From contig JAGHBD010000161.1 in the NCBI GenBank assembly GCA_021161135.1, positions 1 to 18,209 of the forward strand: 18,209 nucleotides of DNA. Reading direction: 5' to 3'. The stretch is from Thermoplasmata archaeon. GTDB taxonomy: Archaea > Thermoplasmatota > E2 > UBA202 > JdFR-43. Under the pieces are notes generated by a model. It was not told the DNA's origin. It ran no database searches and was given only the letters and a program-made list of their open reading frames with translations. Shown piece after piece: positions 1-7,711 of the stretch; position 1 is the stretch's first letter, and the number at the start of each line of letters is the position of its first letter. A program made the translations under genes and the position numbers.

Positions 1-535
1 CCTTTTTCTTTGGTTTCAGTTTTTTGAGTTCAACGTCGAGCACTCCATTCTGGTATGTTGCCTTTGCCGACTTTGGATCCACCTCTGCTGGTAGCTCCAC
101 TTCCTTGTAATATTTTCTGTCTTTGGTATCAACTTTTATTCGTAAGGTATTCTCTGTAACTTCGAGATCAATGTCCTCCTTCTTTACTCCTGGCACCTCT
201 GCAGTAACACTTATTTTGTCATCGCTTTCTATTACATCGACAAGTGGTTCTCTGACTTCCTCTGTTATCCCTGGTTTCATTGGAACATTGCCAAATTCCC
301 TTACCTCTGGCTTACCATCCGGTCCTATTCTGATACTCCATCCATAGATGTATGGCTTGCCTTCCATACTGCCGAGCTTGCCCTCCATGGCATCTCTGAG
401 TATTCTGTTCATGTATTGCTGCATTCTACGGAATCTTTCATCAAATTCTTCAAAGATATCTTCGAAACCCCATTCTCCAAACCAATCAAATGGATCCTTA
501 ATCCTGTCTTTATCCTTATCTCTCCTGATCACCAT
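1..535 (-). CDS. hsp20: Small heat-shock protein, Hsp20/alpha-crystallin family (3' end cut by window edge)
   Basis: ATP-independent chaperone that holds unfolding proteins in the cytosol. About 178 residues are visible. An N-terminal region rich in charged and aromatic residues (FDWFGEWGFEDIFEEFDERF) is followed by an alpha-crystallin domain from about residue 92, with the typical strands around VTAEVPGVKKEDIDL and the late motif NGVLDVELKKLKP. The C-terminal IxI tail would lie beyond the left edge. I chose the ATG at 535 (MVIRRD) because a GAGGTG site sits six bases upstream; an in-frame ATG at 541 directly abuts that site. The N-terminal region is fairly long for the family. The family assignment is firm; the client range is unknown. 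Confidence 0.93.
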   Translation of the reverse strand, partial: MVIRRDKDKDRIKDPFDWFGEWGFEDIFEEFDERFRRMQQYMNRILRDAMEGKLGSMEGKPYIYGWSIRIGPDGKPEVREFGNVPMKPGITEEVREPLVDVIESDDKISVTAEVPGVKKEDIDLEVTENTLRIKVDTKDRKYYKEVELPAEVDPKSAKATYQNGVLDVELKKLKPKKK

Positions 536-541
536 TTTCAT

Positions 542-547
542 CACCTC
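542..547 (-). promoter_or_regulatory. Ribosome-binding site that decides the hsp20 start
   Basis: GAGGTG on the minus strand lies seven bases before the ATG at 535 and immediately next to the alternative ATG at 541, favouring 535. Unusually for this window, a transcript-leading gene carries a Shine-Dalgarno site. Confidence 0.55.
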
Positions 548-564
548 GAAAATGTATATTTGTT

Positions 565-574
565 CTTATATAAA
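565..574 (-). promoter_or_regulatory. TATA box for hsp20
   Basis: TTTATATAAG on the minus strand with A/T-rich sequence upstream, just after the stop codon of the upstream prenyltransferase gene. An archaeal start site about 25 bases downstream would fall near 545, leaving a leader of roughly 10 bases that contains the GAGGTG site. Confidence 0.6.
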
Positions 575-584
575 TAATTTACGC

Positions 585-1448
585 TCATTTTATGAATGTT
601 ATATCTATTGCGCCAACAAGAAAAGCGATGAGTGCAAAAATCATCGCCATCAAAGTCAGTTTTCTGCACTTCTCATATTCCCTTTTTTTCAGCAGATATA
701 AGGAAAAAATAAACGTTGAGTCAGAAAGAATGAGAATGAGAAGGAATAAGTGATTGAAGTAATATCTTGCATCAATTTTGATAAAATATGGTAAAAAGCT
801 TACAACAACCGCAGAAAAAATTAGGAGGGAGGCGAAAATAGCAGCCGTCCTGATGCCAACATAGCTAGGAAATGATTTTGTTTTCCGCAGTTTATCTCCT
901 TCAAAATCCATTATATCCTTTATTATTTCTCTTCCTGCTCCAGAGAAAAAGGCAAGGAGGGCAAAAAAGATTATAATGACTGGCACTTCATTGCTTACCG
1001 CAACAGCACCAAACACAAAAGGAATAGCCATAGTAAATGCAATATAAAAATTACCTGCTATTTTAATTTCCTTCAGTTTAATATCATAGAGGGTTGCAAG
1101 AGCAAAATTCAGTAAAGCAATAAAAAAACAGGTGATATTCACAAATAAACTTAAAACTACCCCAAGAGGGGCAAAAATGAGATAGGAGAGAAAAGCATCT
1201 CTGGGTTTCAAATCCCCCCTAACAAGAGGACGATCCATCCTTCTATTTTTTTTATCAACTTCATAATCAAAATAATCATTTAAAGCGAATGTTCCCATCT
1301 CAAGGAATGTTGCTGATGCAAATGCAAAAATATACGTCTTTATACTGGCATTTCCTTCTGCTATTAAAGCGCCAATCAAAATAGCTAAGCAGAGCATTAT
1401 AGCATGGTCAATGCGTGTTAGCTCTAGAAATGCTTTGACTTTCTTCAC
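585..1448 (-). CDS. UbiA-family prenyltransferase, probable digeranylgeranylglyceryl phosphate synthase
   Basis: Probably adds the second geranylgeranyl chain to geranylgeranylglyceryl phosphate, the second ether-bond step of archaeal lipid synthesis, at the cytoplasmic membrane. The 287-residue protein is strongly hydrophobic, with about eight or nine membrane helices. The two Asp-rich, Mg/diphosphate-binding motifs are visible: N57-D58-x2-D61-x3-D65 (NDYFDYEVD) followed by RPLVRG, and D178-x2-D181-x3-D185 (KDIMDFEGD). The length is normal for archaeal DGGGP synthases. Translation begins at a GTG (1448); a TATA-like element lies about 24 bases upstream, so the transcript may be leaderless. 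It diverges from the hydrogenase operon. Other UbiA enzymes (for example for quinones) are possible, but the motif spacing and archaeal context favour DGGGP synthase. Confidence 0.87.
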   Translation of the reverse strand: MKKVKAFLELTRIDHAIMLCLAILIGALIAEGNASIKTYIFAFASATFLEMGTFALNDYFDYEVDKKNRRMDRPLVRGDLKPRDAFLSYLIFAPLGVVLSLFVNITCFFIALLNFALATLYDIKLKEIKIAGNFYIAFTMAIPFVFGAVAVSNEVPVIIIFFALLAFFSGAGREIIKDIMDFEGDKLRKTKSFPSYVGIRTAAIFASLLIFSAVVVSFLPYFIKIDARYYFNHLFLLILILSDSTFIFSLYLLKKREYEKCRKLTLMAMIFALIAFLVGAIDITFIK

Positions 1449-1465
1449 ATGCGGATATCTTTTAA

Positions 1466-1477
1466 CAATAAAAAATA
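1466..1477 (-). promoter_or_regulatory. Possible TATA box for the UbiA-family gene
   Basis: T-rich TATTTTTTATTG on the minus strand centred about 24 bases before the GTG start at 1448. It fits the spacing seen elsewhere here, but the sequence is a poor TATA match. Confidence 0.35.
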
Positions 1478-1518
1478 CTTTTCATTATTAATTGTTGCAT
1501 AAAATTTGATATTTTGGA

Positions 1519-1530
1519 AACAAATTTGTT
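1519..1530. promoter_or_regulatory. 12-bp perfect palindrome between divergent promoters
   Basis: AACAAATTTGTT reads the same on both strands. It lies midway in the 167-base gap between the UbiA-family gene and the hydrogenase operon, about 55 bases upstream of the hydrogenase TATA box. It could be an operator, but AT-rich palindromes of this size also arise by chance. The rest of the gap holds only the two promoters. Confidence 0.3.
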
Positions 1531-1585
1531 AATAAATATTCCTTTTTTACAAAATTTTAATGGATTTACATTGATAGTGCAAAAA

Positions 1586-1594
1586 TTAATATAT
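1586..1594 (+). promoter_or_regulatory. TATA box of the hydrogenase operon
   Basis: TTAATATAT preceded by an A-run (a plausible BRE), centred 26 bases upstream of the hydB ATG at 1616. This places the transcript start at or next to the A of the start codon, so the operon mRNA is predicted to be leaderless. Confidence 0.65.
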
Positions 1595-1615
1595 CCATTC
1601 CTGTATATCTGATAA

Positions 1616-2656
1616 ATGAGATATGTTAAGCTTACAGAAGAAAAACTATATGATTTCTTGGAGAAATTGAAAGAGTATGGCAAATTATATGCTCCTGTAA
1701 AAATATCTGATAAATTTTATGACCGCAAGGAAATTGAAAATGTTGAGGATATTGCCTTCGAATATGTCCGCACAATCATGCCTGCAAAAAAATTTTTTGT
1801 TCCTCCAAAAGAAAAAATGTTTGATATAGATATTGAAAACGGTGAATATAAAGAAAATGTTGAGAATGTAGAGCCATTTGTGCTCTTTGGTATGCATGCA
1901 TGTGAAATCGTTGCCCTCCGCATCCTAGATGCAATCTATATGGATGAATTTGCTGACATATACTATGCAAGTAGAAGAAAAGCAGGGATAATAATAGGAT
2001 TGAGTTGTCTTCCAGACGAGCACTGCTTCTGCAATTTAAGAAGGACGGATTTTGTTGACATTGGTTTTGATTTATTCCTTCATGAACTTCCAGATGGTTA
2101 TCTTATAAGGGTTGGCAGTCCAAAGGGACATAAAATAGTTGATGAAAATCCTTCCTTATTTACTCAAGTAACTCAAAAGGATATAGATGCGTTCAGGGAA
2201 TTTGAGGAGAAGAGGCAAAAAATGTTCCGTTGCTATGGAAGTTTTGATAATATTCGCTACCTACTCGAATTAACAATGAATGATGAATTCTGGGATGAGG
2301 AAGCTGATAAATGTCTTGGATGCGGAAATTGCACAATGACCTGCCCAACATGCAGATGCTATGATGTACAAGATATTCCTTCAATAGACGGAAAGGAAGC
2401 AATCAGGATAAGATTCTGGGATTCCTGCCAGTTCAGAAGTCATGGACTTGTGGCGGGCGGGCATAACTTTAGGCCGACGAAGAAAGACCGTTTCCTCAAC
2501 AGGTATGTCTGTAAAAACTCATATTTCTATCCTCTCGGCACCTCATATTGCGTTGGATGTGGAAATTGCACATATTTCTGCCCGGCAGGCATTGACTTTC
2601 TTGGGAATTTACTCAAAGTGAGGAGCGTTGGAGAGGCGGAGGTGAAAAATGGATAA
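1616..2656 (+). CDS. hydB: Group 3b [NiFe] hydrogenase (sulfhydrogenase) beta subunit, iron-sulfur protein
   Basis: Electron-transfer subunit of the soluble NAD(P)-linked hydrogenase, expected to pass electrons between the HydD clusters and the HydG flavin. The 346-residue protein carries two [4Fe-4S] motifs near its C-terminus: one starting at Cys233 ([16 protein letters not shown]) and one at Cys312 ([12 protein letters not shown]). The middle region, with [14 protein letters not shown] and [12 protein letters not shown], is typical of the HydB/asrA-like family and may bind a further cluster. It is the first operon gene; no Shine-Dalgarno site is seen and the TATA box is 26 bases before the ATG. 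Its last eight bases overlap hydG. The similar asrA subunit of anaerobic sulfite reductase is excluded by the HydD and HydA subunits that follow. Confidence 0.93.
   Translation: MRYVKLTEEKLYDFLEKLKEYGKLYAPVKISDKFYDRKEIENVEDIAFEYVRTIMPAKKFFVPPKEKMFDIDIENGEYKENVENVEPFVLFGMHACEIVALRILDAIYMDEFADIYYASRRKAGIIIGLSCLPDEHCFCNLRRTDFVDIGFDLFLHELPDGYLIRVGSPKGHKIVDENPSLFTQVTQKDIDAFREFEEKRQKMFRCYGSFDNIRYLLELTMNDEFWDEEADKCLGCGNCTMTCPTCRCYDVQDIPSIDGKEAIRIRFWDSCQFRSHGLVAGGHNFRPTKKDRFLNRYVCKNSYFYPLGTSYCVGCGNCTYFCPAGIDFLGNLLKVRSVGEAEVKNG
2638..2645 (+). promoter_or_regulatory. Ribosome-binding site for hydG inside hydB
   Basis: GGAGGTGA lies six bases (counted from GGAGG) before the ATG at 2649, within the last codons of hydB. 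It shows internal operon genes rely on Shine-Dalgarno initiation while the first gene does not. Confidence 0.65.
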
Positions 2657-3494
2657 CGTTTATGCCCTTTATAAATGCAGGGTTCTTCGTACATATGAAC
2701 TCACTGACGATGTTCGTCTATTCCTTTTCAGATTTGAAAACCCCGAAATAGCTGAATCATGGACTTTTGTACCCGGTCAATTTGTTCAACTAAGTATAGC
2801 AGGAATGGGGGAGGTGCCGATATCAATATGCTCCTCACCCATGAGGCGGGGATTTTTCGAGCTGTGCATAAAAAAGGCTGGGAGAGTAACAAGTAAAATT
2901 TTTGAGCTTAAGCCAGGAGATATTGTAGGCGTGAGAGGGCCATATGGAAATGGCTTTCCTGTCGATAAGTTCGAGGGCAACGATTTACTTTTAATTGCAG
3001 CAGGTATAGGGATGGCTCCTCTTCGCTCCGTTTTTACCTACGCCCTCGACAATCGATGGAAATTTGGAAATATAACCGTTATAAACAGCGCCCGCTTTGG
3101 CAAAAAACTTCTGTTCAAGAAAGAACTTGAGGCAATGAGAGATGTTGCCGAGGCAGAGAACATAAGAATCATACAAACTGTCACCCGCGACCCCGACTGG
3201 CCCGGCTGGGTTGGGCGGGCACAGGAACACATAAGACATGCAAATACGAAGCCAGAGAAATCATATGTATGTGTATGCGGGCCCCCGCAGATCTATACGG
3301 ATGTGTTTAACAAATTAATTGAGCACGGATATGATCCAAGGAAAATATATGTAACGCTGGAAAGGAGAATGAAATGTGGAGTTGGAAAATGTGGGCACTG
3401 TATAGCTGGTTCATCAACATTTCTAAAATACATATGCATAGATGGCCCAGTATTCGGATATTATGATATAATTTCCACTCCCGGGTTAATATGA
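2649..3494 (+). CDS. hydG: Group 3b [NiFe] hydrogenase gamma subunit, FAD/NAD(P)-binding reductase
   Basis: Flavoprotein that exchanges electrons between NAD(P)H and the iron-sulfur chain of the hydrogenase. The 281 residues follow the ferredoxin-NADP reductase plan: a flavin-binding barrel with PISICSSP at about residues 57-64, a nucleotide-binding fold with [11 protein letters not shown] at about 117-127, a late CGPP motif, and a C-terminal [2Fe-2S] site formed by Cys243, Cys248, Cys251 and Cys263. The ending ([17 protein letters not shown]) matches my memory of the Pyrococcus HydG C-terminus. It overlaps hydB by eight bases and its stop overlaps the first possible ATG of hydD. NAD versus NADP preference cannot be read with confidence. 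Confidence 0.93.
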   Translation: MDNVYALYKCRVLRTYELTDDVRLFLFRFENPEIAESWTFVPGQFVQLSIAGMGEVPISICSSPMRRGFFELCIKKAGRVTSKIFELKPGDIVGVRGPYGNGFPVDKFEGNDLLLIAAGIGMAPLRSVFTYALDNRWKFGNITVINSARFGKKLLFKKELEAMRDVAEAENIRIIQTVTRDPDWPGWVGRAQEHIRHANTKPEKSYVCVCGPPQIYTDVFNKLIEHGYDPRKIYVTLERRMKCGVGKCGHCIAGSSTFLKYICIDGPVFGYYDIISTPGLI

Positions 3495-3502
3495 GGGATA
3501 AA

Positions 3503-4300
3503 ATGAAGCTGAAAATTGGAGTGCATGGTTTAACTTCCTGCTACGGCTGCCAGCTTAAAATGGCTAGTATAAAGGAGCTTCTTGAAGTGGTGGAAAGATT
3601 TGACATAGAATACTGGTATATGGCTTCCAGTAAAGGAGAGATAAAGCACGTTGATGTAGCATTTGTTGAAGGAAGTGTAAGCACGGCAGAGGATGAAAAA
3701 GAACTTAAAAAAATAAGAGAAAATGCTGATATTCTCGTTGCCATAGGCTCATGCGCCATACATGGAGGAGTGCAGGGAATGCTTATTGGAGAGGAATATA
3801 AGGAAATATTCGAAGAAATTTATGGAAAGTATGAAATGGATTTTGAAGGAAGAATTGGAGAGCCTATCAAAAATTATGTGGATGTGGATTATTTCTTGCC
3901 TGGTTGCCCGCCAGAAGAGGAGGAGGTGGTTTATTATCTTGCATGCTTTGCTCTTGGCAGTTATCCAGAAGAAAAAGATTATCCAGTATGTTCAGAATGC
4001 AGAAGAAACGGATATCCATGCATTCTTATAGAAAAAGGAGAGATGTGTCTCGGCCCTTTAACAGTTGCTGGATGTAATGCAAGATGTCCTAGCCATAATG
4101 TTGCATGTATTGGCTGTAGAGGACCTTTGCCATACAACATTGCATGGTTTGATTCCCTCGCAAAAACATTCAAGGAAAAAGGTTTCAGTAAAGAAGATGT
4201 TAGGAAAAGAATGGAAATTTTTGGCAAGCAGTATGAAAAAATGGATGAAATGATAGAAAAGGTGTTTGAAGATGAAGGTGGAGAGACAGATCAGGAATGA
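3503..4300 (+). CDS. hydD: Group 3b [NiFe] hydrogenase small (delta) subunit
   Basis: Small subunit that wires the Ni-Fe site of HydA to HydB/HydG through [4Fe-4S] clusters. In the 265-residue form, the proximal cluster ligands are Cys13, Cys16, Cys84 and Cys135 (GLTSCYGCQ, GSCAIHGG, GCPPEEEE). Eight further cysteines at 163, 166, 173, 182, 191, 195, 202 and 205 can hold two more clusters. There is no Tat signal, so the enzyme is cytosolic. I prefer the ATG at 3503: it has GAGGG five bases upstream and gives the usual N-terminus (MKLKIGVHGLTSCYGC). An in-frame ATG at 3491 overlaps the hydG stop and would add four residues. Its 3' end overlaps hydA by 29 bases. Confidence 0.94.
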   Translation: MKLKIGVHGLTSCYGCQLKMASIKELLEVVERFDIEYWYMASSKGEIKHVDVAFVEGSVSTAEDEKELKKIRENADILVAIGSCAIHGGVQGMLIGEEYKEIFEEIYGKYEMDFEGRIGEPIKNYVDVDYFLPGCPPEEEEVVYYLACFALGSYPEEKDYPVCSECRRNGYPCILIEKGEMCLGPLTVAGCNARCPSHNVACIGCRGPLPYNIAWFDSLAKTFKEKGFSKEDVRKRMEIFGKQYEKMDEMIEKVFEDEGGETDQE

Positions 4301-5549
4301 CCATCTCGCCAGAATAGAAGGAAAAGCAGGGGTGGTTGTTGAAATAGGAGAGGAAGTAAAGGCAAAAATTACAGTAACAGAAGGACCCAGATTTTTTGAG
4401 ATGATAACAAGGAATAAACATTATGAAGATGCCGCCGCCATATGCCCCAGAATATGCAGTTTCTGCTCCATCCCTCATAAGCTTACACCTCTTGAAGCCA
4501 TAGAGAATGCTCTGGAAATAGAGGTGACGGAACAAACAAAGCAACTTCGGAACATGCTTTATTTTGGTAACATGGTGGAAAGTCACGCCCTCCATTTATA
4601 TTTGTTTGCCATTCCAGATTATCTTGGATTCCCAGATGCATTTTCCATGGCTAAGGAATACCCAGATTTGATGAAAAATGGAATGGAACTGAAAAATTTT
4701 GGTGCAATGGTTCAGAATATACTCGGCGGAAGGGAAATACATCCGGAGAATGCAGTTGTTGGTGGATTTGGTAAATTACCTAACCAGCAGGATATGGAAA
4801 ATATTAAAAAAGCTGCAGAGAAAGTGAAGGAAGCAGCAATAGCAACTGTGGATTTCTTTGCAGAGTATGAATATCCGTCGTATGTTAATATGCCTCGCAA
4901 CCATCTTGCAATAAAACCATATGAAGGATATGGAGTATATGGCGAAGAAATTGTGGCATCGGATGGCTTTTCGTTTCATGTTTCCAGTTATAAGGAACAT
5001 ATTAAAGAGGAGGTTGTTCCCTATTCATTTGCAAAAATGGGAAAATATAAGGATTCACCTTTCATGGTTGGCGCTCTATCGAGGCTTGTATTGAATAAAG
5101 ACTTGATGGACGGAACAGCCAAGGAGCTTGTTACCAGCTATGAAAAATTTTTGAAAGCAGAAAATAGTTTTGCCAACAATTTCAGCCAAGCCATCGAAAT
5201 TGTATATTTCACAGAAAAAATAATGGAGATGGCAGAAAACATTAAAATAAAGGAAGAAAAGAGAGTAATGCCTGAAAAACATGATGGAAAAGGATATGCA
5301 GTTACGGAAGCGCCAAGAGGTCTGTTAATATATGAAGTGGATATTCAAAATGATATTGTGAAATACATGAATGTGATAACTCCAACGGCAATGTTTCTTC
5401 CCATGATGGAACTCGATGCTAAAAAGATGGCAGAAGGGATGTGGAATGATGGTTATAAGGACATAGACCTCGTAGGCAAAAAAGTTGAAATGGTGATAAG
5501 GGCATATGATCCCTGTATCTCATGTAGCGTTCATGTAATAAAATTATGA
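4272..5549 (+). CDS. hydA: Group 3b [NiFe] hydrogenase large (alpha) subunit, catalytic
   Basis: Catalytic subunit that binds the Ni-Fe(CN)2CO centre and interconverts H2 with protons and electrons. In the 425-residue form, the L1 motif is PRICSFC with Cys62 and Cys65, and the L2 motif is DPCISCSVH with Cys415 and Cys418. His421 is followed by only four residues, VIKL. Mature large subunits are made by cutting after this His, so VIKL is the predicted removed peptide; I recall a similar four-residue tail in Pyrococcus HydA. The ATG at 4272 is chosen over an in-frame TTG at 4266, with GGTG seven bases upstream. The gene starts inside hydD, and its stop forms ATGA with the maturation protease. 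Confidence 0.94.
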   Translation: MKVERQIRNDHLARIEGKAGVVVEIGEEVKAKITVTEGPRFFEMITRNKHYEDAAAICPRICSFCSIPHKLTPLEAIENALEIEVTEQTKQLRNMLYFGNMVESHALHLYLFAIPDYLGFPDAFSMAKEYPDLMKNGMELKNFGAMVQNILGGREIHPENAVVGGFGKLPNQQDMENIKKAAEKVKEAAIATVDFFAEYEYPSYVNMPRNHLAIKPYEGYGVYGEEIVASDGFSFHVSSYKEHIKEEVVPYSFAKMGKYKDSPFMVGALSRLVLNKDLMDGTAKELVTSYEKFLKAENSFANNFSQAIEIVYFTEKIMEMAENIKIKEEKRVMPEKHDGKGYAVTEAPRGLLIYEVDIQNDIVKYMNVITPTAMFLPMMELDAKKMAEGMWNDGYKDIDLVGKKVEMVIRAYDPCISCSVHVIKL

Positions 5550-5986
5550 GCTGTTTAATTATATTTCTCGGCAATATACTGGCAGGAGATGACTCAGCAG
5601 GATATGAAGTTTATATGAAATTAAAGGATACTGTTAAAGGAGCAAGGATGGAATATCTTGGAACAGATTTTTTCAAATTTTATGGGATATATGAGGGCGA
5701 GGAAAAACTCATCATAGTTGATGCTGTCTATGGAAGTGATGATATCGTGCATTTCATTAACGAAGATATATTCCTTATTGAAGATAAAAGCGAGGGAGCC
5801 CATTTCCTCGCAGCCATAGAAGCGCTTAAAATCTTGAAGATTGTTATGGAGAAATTTCCTAAGGAAGTGCATCTTATTGGAATACCTGCAAAAAGTTTTG
5901 ATGAAGTTACCTACGATAAAAAAATTATAGATGAAGTAGCGAAAAAAATAAAAGAAATTTTAGAGGGAAAGAGCAGCAGTAGTTGA
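5546..5986 (+). CDS. Hydrogenase maturation endopeptidase (HycI/HupD/FrxA-like)
   Basis: Nickel-sensing protease expected to remove the last residues of HydA after metal insertion, closing the active site. The 146 residues contain the family features: GNxLxxDDxxG near the start (G9, N10, D15, D16), the central Asp59 in IIVDAVYG, and His86 in GAHFLAAIEAL. These match the three metal-binding positions of HybD/HycI, with Asp in place of the first Glu, as is common in archaea. ATGA coupling to hydA supports a dedicated role. The Ser-rich tail (GKSSSS) lies in a 27-base convergent overlap with the next gene, so the C-terminus may be non-essential. No hypA-F accessory genes are visible in the window. 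Confidence 0.88.
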   Translation: MSCLIIFLGNILAGDDSAGYEVYMKLKDTVKGARMEYLGTDFFKFYGIYEGEEKLIIVDAVYGSDDIVHFINEDIFLIEDKSEGAHFLAAIEALKILKIVMEKFPKEVHLIGIPAKSFDEVTYDKKIIDEVAKKIKEILEGKSSSS

Positions 5987-7225
5987 GGAAGAATCTGTTT
6001 TCTCAAGCAATGGAAATACTTCTCTTCCAAATACGCTTATAGCTTCATTATTTATTATCCCTGTTTTCTCAATGGATATTGATCTCACACCATAAAGATT
6101 ACATTTGAGTATAAATGCATCTTTTGCAGTAGCCCTTTCCGTTGTGTAGCCAACTATATACATTACGCTACCATCAATATCTATGCCATATGCAGCATCC
6201 TCCCTAACTCCACCCCAGGTTTTCGCAAACTTTAATATTCCCTCAGATGTATATTTAAGCAGGAATATGTCGCCGCCCCATCCCTGTGCCGTTTTGCCAA
6301 CTATGAAAATAGCATCACTTGACGTAGCGATATCCTCTGCTATATCCTCCTCGCTCTCGCCCCATCTTCTTTCAAACAGCATATTACCCTGTCCGTCATA
6401 TTTGAGGAGGAGGGCATGAGGGAAATATGAGGCAGTATAGCCGAGAACATAAAATTCATCGAGAGATGTTATTTTCATGGCAATATCTTCGCTGCTTCCG
6501 CCCCATGTTTTTGTCCATACTATGTTGCCGTCGAAATCGAATTTAAGAACCAGGACATCTTTTTCTCCTGCACCATAACTTGTGGTATAGCCAACGACGC
6601 ATACCCCATCGTTTGTGGAAAGAATATCATATCCGCCTTCATTTCCGCTTCTTCCCCACAGTTTCTGCCACACAAAATTTCCATCTAAATCGTATTTGGC
6701 AATGAAAACATCACTACCAAGAGCACCGAAGCTTTTTGTTTCCCCGCATATGTAAATGGCATTCCCCTTCGCCACTATTCCGCCTGCAATATCTTCGCTG
6801 CTTCCGCCCCATGTTTTTGTCCATACTATGTTGCCGTCGCTGCCCACTTTTGAAACAAAAACATTTTTATTTCCTGTTTCGTCAATTTCACCAAGCACAT
6901 ATATAGCGTCGCCATACACAACAATATCCTTAACTGCACTTCCATCAAGGCTGACATTCCACTGGAATTTCCCTTTCGAACTATATTTTAAAAGGAATAT
7001 TTTGGTAACATCTCCAGATGAAGTTTCTCCTGCCACATAAACAACATCTCCATAAGCATCAACACATTTTGCAATATCGTCTCCATCGCCTCCATAAGTC
7101 TTAACCCAGTACGGCTTTATTTTACCAATCGATGCCACTTCATGCTCTCCCAGAGACGAATAAGATAAAATGAGTATCAAAATTGTTGCAACCGCAAATA
7201 TGCTTCTTCTCATCATCTTTATCAT
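5960..7225 (-). CDS. Secreted beta-propeller protein with seven SBBP-like repeats
   Basis: Function unknown; predicted to act outside the membrane. The 421 residues begin with a signal sequence (MMRRSIFAVATILILILSYS). From about residue 37, seven repeats of about 50 residues follow, each built as KTWGG-x-EDIA, then a strand like AIYICGET, then DVFIAKYDxxGNxVW. Seven such repeats would close a seven-bladed propeller, as in the SBBP (beta-propeller repeat) family. No membrane anchor or sorting tail is visible; the C-terminus is a Ser/Thr-rich stretch. Two blades share a 54-base identical DNA stretch. A TATA box lies 24 bases upstream of the ATG at 7225, suggesting leaderless transcription; Met4 or Met5 could also serve as start. 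Ligand binding or cell-surface scaffolding are possible roles, not shown by the sequence. Confidence 0.8.
   Translation of the reverse strand: MIKMMRRSIFAVATILILILSYSSLGEHEVASIGKIKPYWVKTYGGDGDDIAKCVDAYGDVVYVAGETSSGDVTKIFLLKYSSKGKFQWNVSLDGSAVKDIVVYGDAIYVLGEIDETGNKNVFVSKVGSDGNIVWTKTWGGSSEDIAGGIVAKGNAIYICGETKSFGALGSDVFIAKYDLDGNFVWQKLWGRSGNEGGYDILSTNDGVCVVGYTTSYGAGEKDVLVLKFDFDGNIVWTKTWGGSSEDIAMKITSLDEFYVLGYTASYFPHALLLKYDGQGNMLFERRWGESEEDIAEDIATSSDAIFIVGKTAQGWGGDIFLLKYTSEGILKFAKTWGGVREDAAYGIDIDGSVMYIVGYTTERATAKDAFILKCNLYGVRSISIEKTGIINNEAISVFGREVFPLLEKTDSSSTTAALSL
6480..6533. repeat. 54-bp direct repeat, copy A (coding for propeller blade boundary)
   Basis: Identical over 54 bases to 6786-6839. 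The copies start 306 bases apart, exactly 102 codons or two blades, and both encode the same part of a blade (DGNIVWTKTWGGSSEDIA-type segment). Confidence 0.9.
6786..6839. repeat. 54-bp direct repeat, copy B
   Basis: Second copy of the in-frame repeat. Synonymous sites are identical too, which points to recent duplication or gene conversion rather than protein-level selection alone. Confidence 0.9.
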
Positions 7226-7243
7226 AACAAAAAGCCAAAGGAA

Positions 7244-7253
7244 TATTTTAAAT
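7244..7253 (-). promoter_or_regulatory. TATA box for the propeller protein gene
   Basis: TTTAAAATAT on the minus strand, centred 24 bases before the ATG at 7225 and located in the 36-base gap after the upstream phosphoesterase gene. It suggests the propeller gene has its own leaderless transcript. Confidence 0.5.
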
Positions 7254-7261
7254 TTGTCCCT

Positions 7262-7618
7262 TCAACATTTGAAGAAAAGCCAGTTTCCATCTTTGAATTT
7301 TATGAGGCAATATCGCCCCTTTAGTTTTTCCCCATATAGATAAAAAACAAGTTTGTTTTCTTCCCTCTCATCGAGTTCATATTCTCCTTTATCCCATATT
7401 TCCACTTTTCCAGCGCCGTACATCCCTTCAGGTATTTCCCCTTCAAAATCGGCATAACTGAGTTCATGGTCTTCAGTTGGTATCGCGAGTCTTTTCACAC
7501 CATGCTTTGTTGGTGGCTCCTTTGGCACTGCCCAGCTTTTCAGCACACCATCTATTTCAAGGCGTAAATCATAATGGAGGCGGCGAGCATGATGTTTCTG
7601 CACAACAAATATGGGCAT
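7262..7618 (-). CDS. Stand-alone LigD-type DNA 3'-phosphoesterase
   Basis: Member of the phosphoesterase (PE) domain family of bacterial LigD, which trims 3'-phosphate and 3'-ribonucleoside ends so that DNA breaks can be sealed. The 118 residues are essentially one PE domain. The hallmark HHARRLHYDLRLE starts at His9, giving His9, His15, Asp17 and Arg19 as active-site residues; His51 follows in TEDHELSY, and GMYGAGKVEIWDKG lies further on. No ligase or polymerase domain is attached and no Ku gene is in the window. Free-standing archaeal PE enzymes are known from Methanosarcina barkeri and Candidatus Korarchaeum. The gene diverges from prefoldin beta with 93 bases between starts; its TATA box is about 27 bases before the ATG. 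Confidence 0.9.
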   Translation of the reverse strand: MPIFVVQKHHARRLHYDLRLEIDGVLKSWAVPKEPPTKHGVKRLAIPTEDHELSYADFEGEIPEGMYGAGKVEIWDKGEYELDEREENKLVFYLYGEKLKGRYCLIKFKDGNWLFFKC

Positions 7619-7640
7619 TCATCAATATAATGGCTGGGCA

Positions 7641-7650
7641 CTTTAAAAAT
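7641..7650 (-). promoter_or_regulatory. TATA box for the phosphoesterase gene
   Basis: ATTTTTAAAG on the minus strand centred about 27 bases from the ATG at 7618, consistent with a leaderless transcript. Confidence 0.5.
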
Positions 7651-7680
7651 TGTGTTGTAACTCACCCCATTTTAACCAAT

Positions 7681-7690
7681 ATATTTAAAA
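7681..7690 (+). promoter_or_regulatory. TATA box for prefoldin beta
   Basis: ATATTTAAAA centred about 27 bases upstream of the ATG at 7712. There is no Shine-Dalgarno site between it and the start, so a leaderless transcript is predicted. Confidence 0.6.
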
Positions 7691-7711
7691 TGTTTTATCG
7701 CATAACTTCTC

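Noticed and set aside
348..701. Plus-strand open frame of 117 codons across the hsp20 start and ubiA-family end
   Set aside because: It is antisense to well-supported genes and crosses their promoter; the translation is Ser/Ile-rich with no recognisable domain.
1520..1540. Possible SurR site (GTTn3AAC) upstream of the hydrogenase operon
   Set aside because: GTTAATAAA is near but lacks the AAC half, and no SurR-like CxxC regulator is present in the window.
6480..6839. Direct repeats that might suggest a CRISPR-like array
   Set aside because: There are only two copies, both in frame inside propeller blades, with coding DNA between them.
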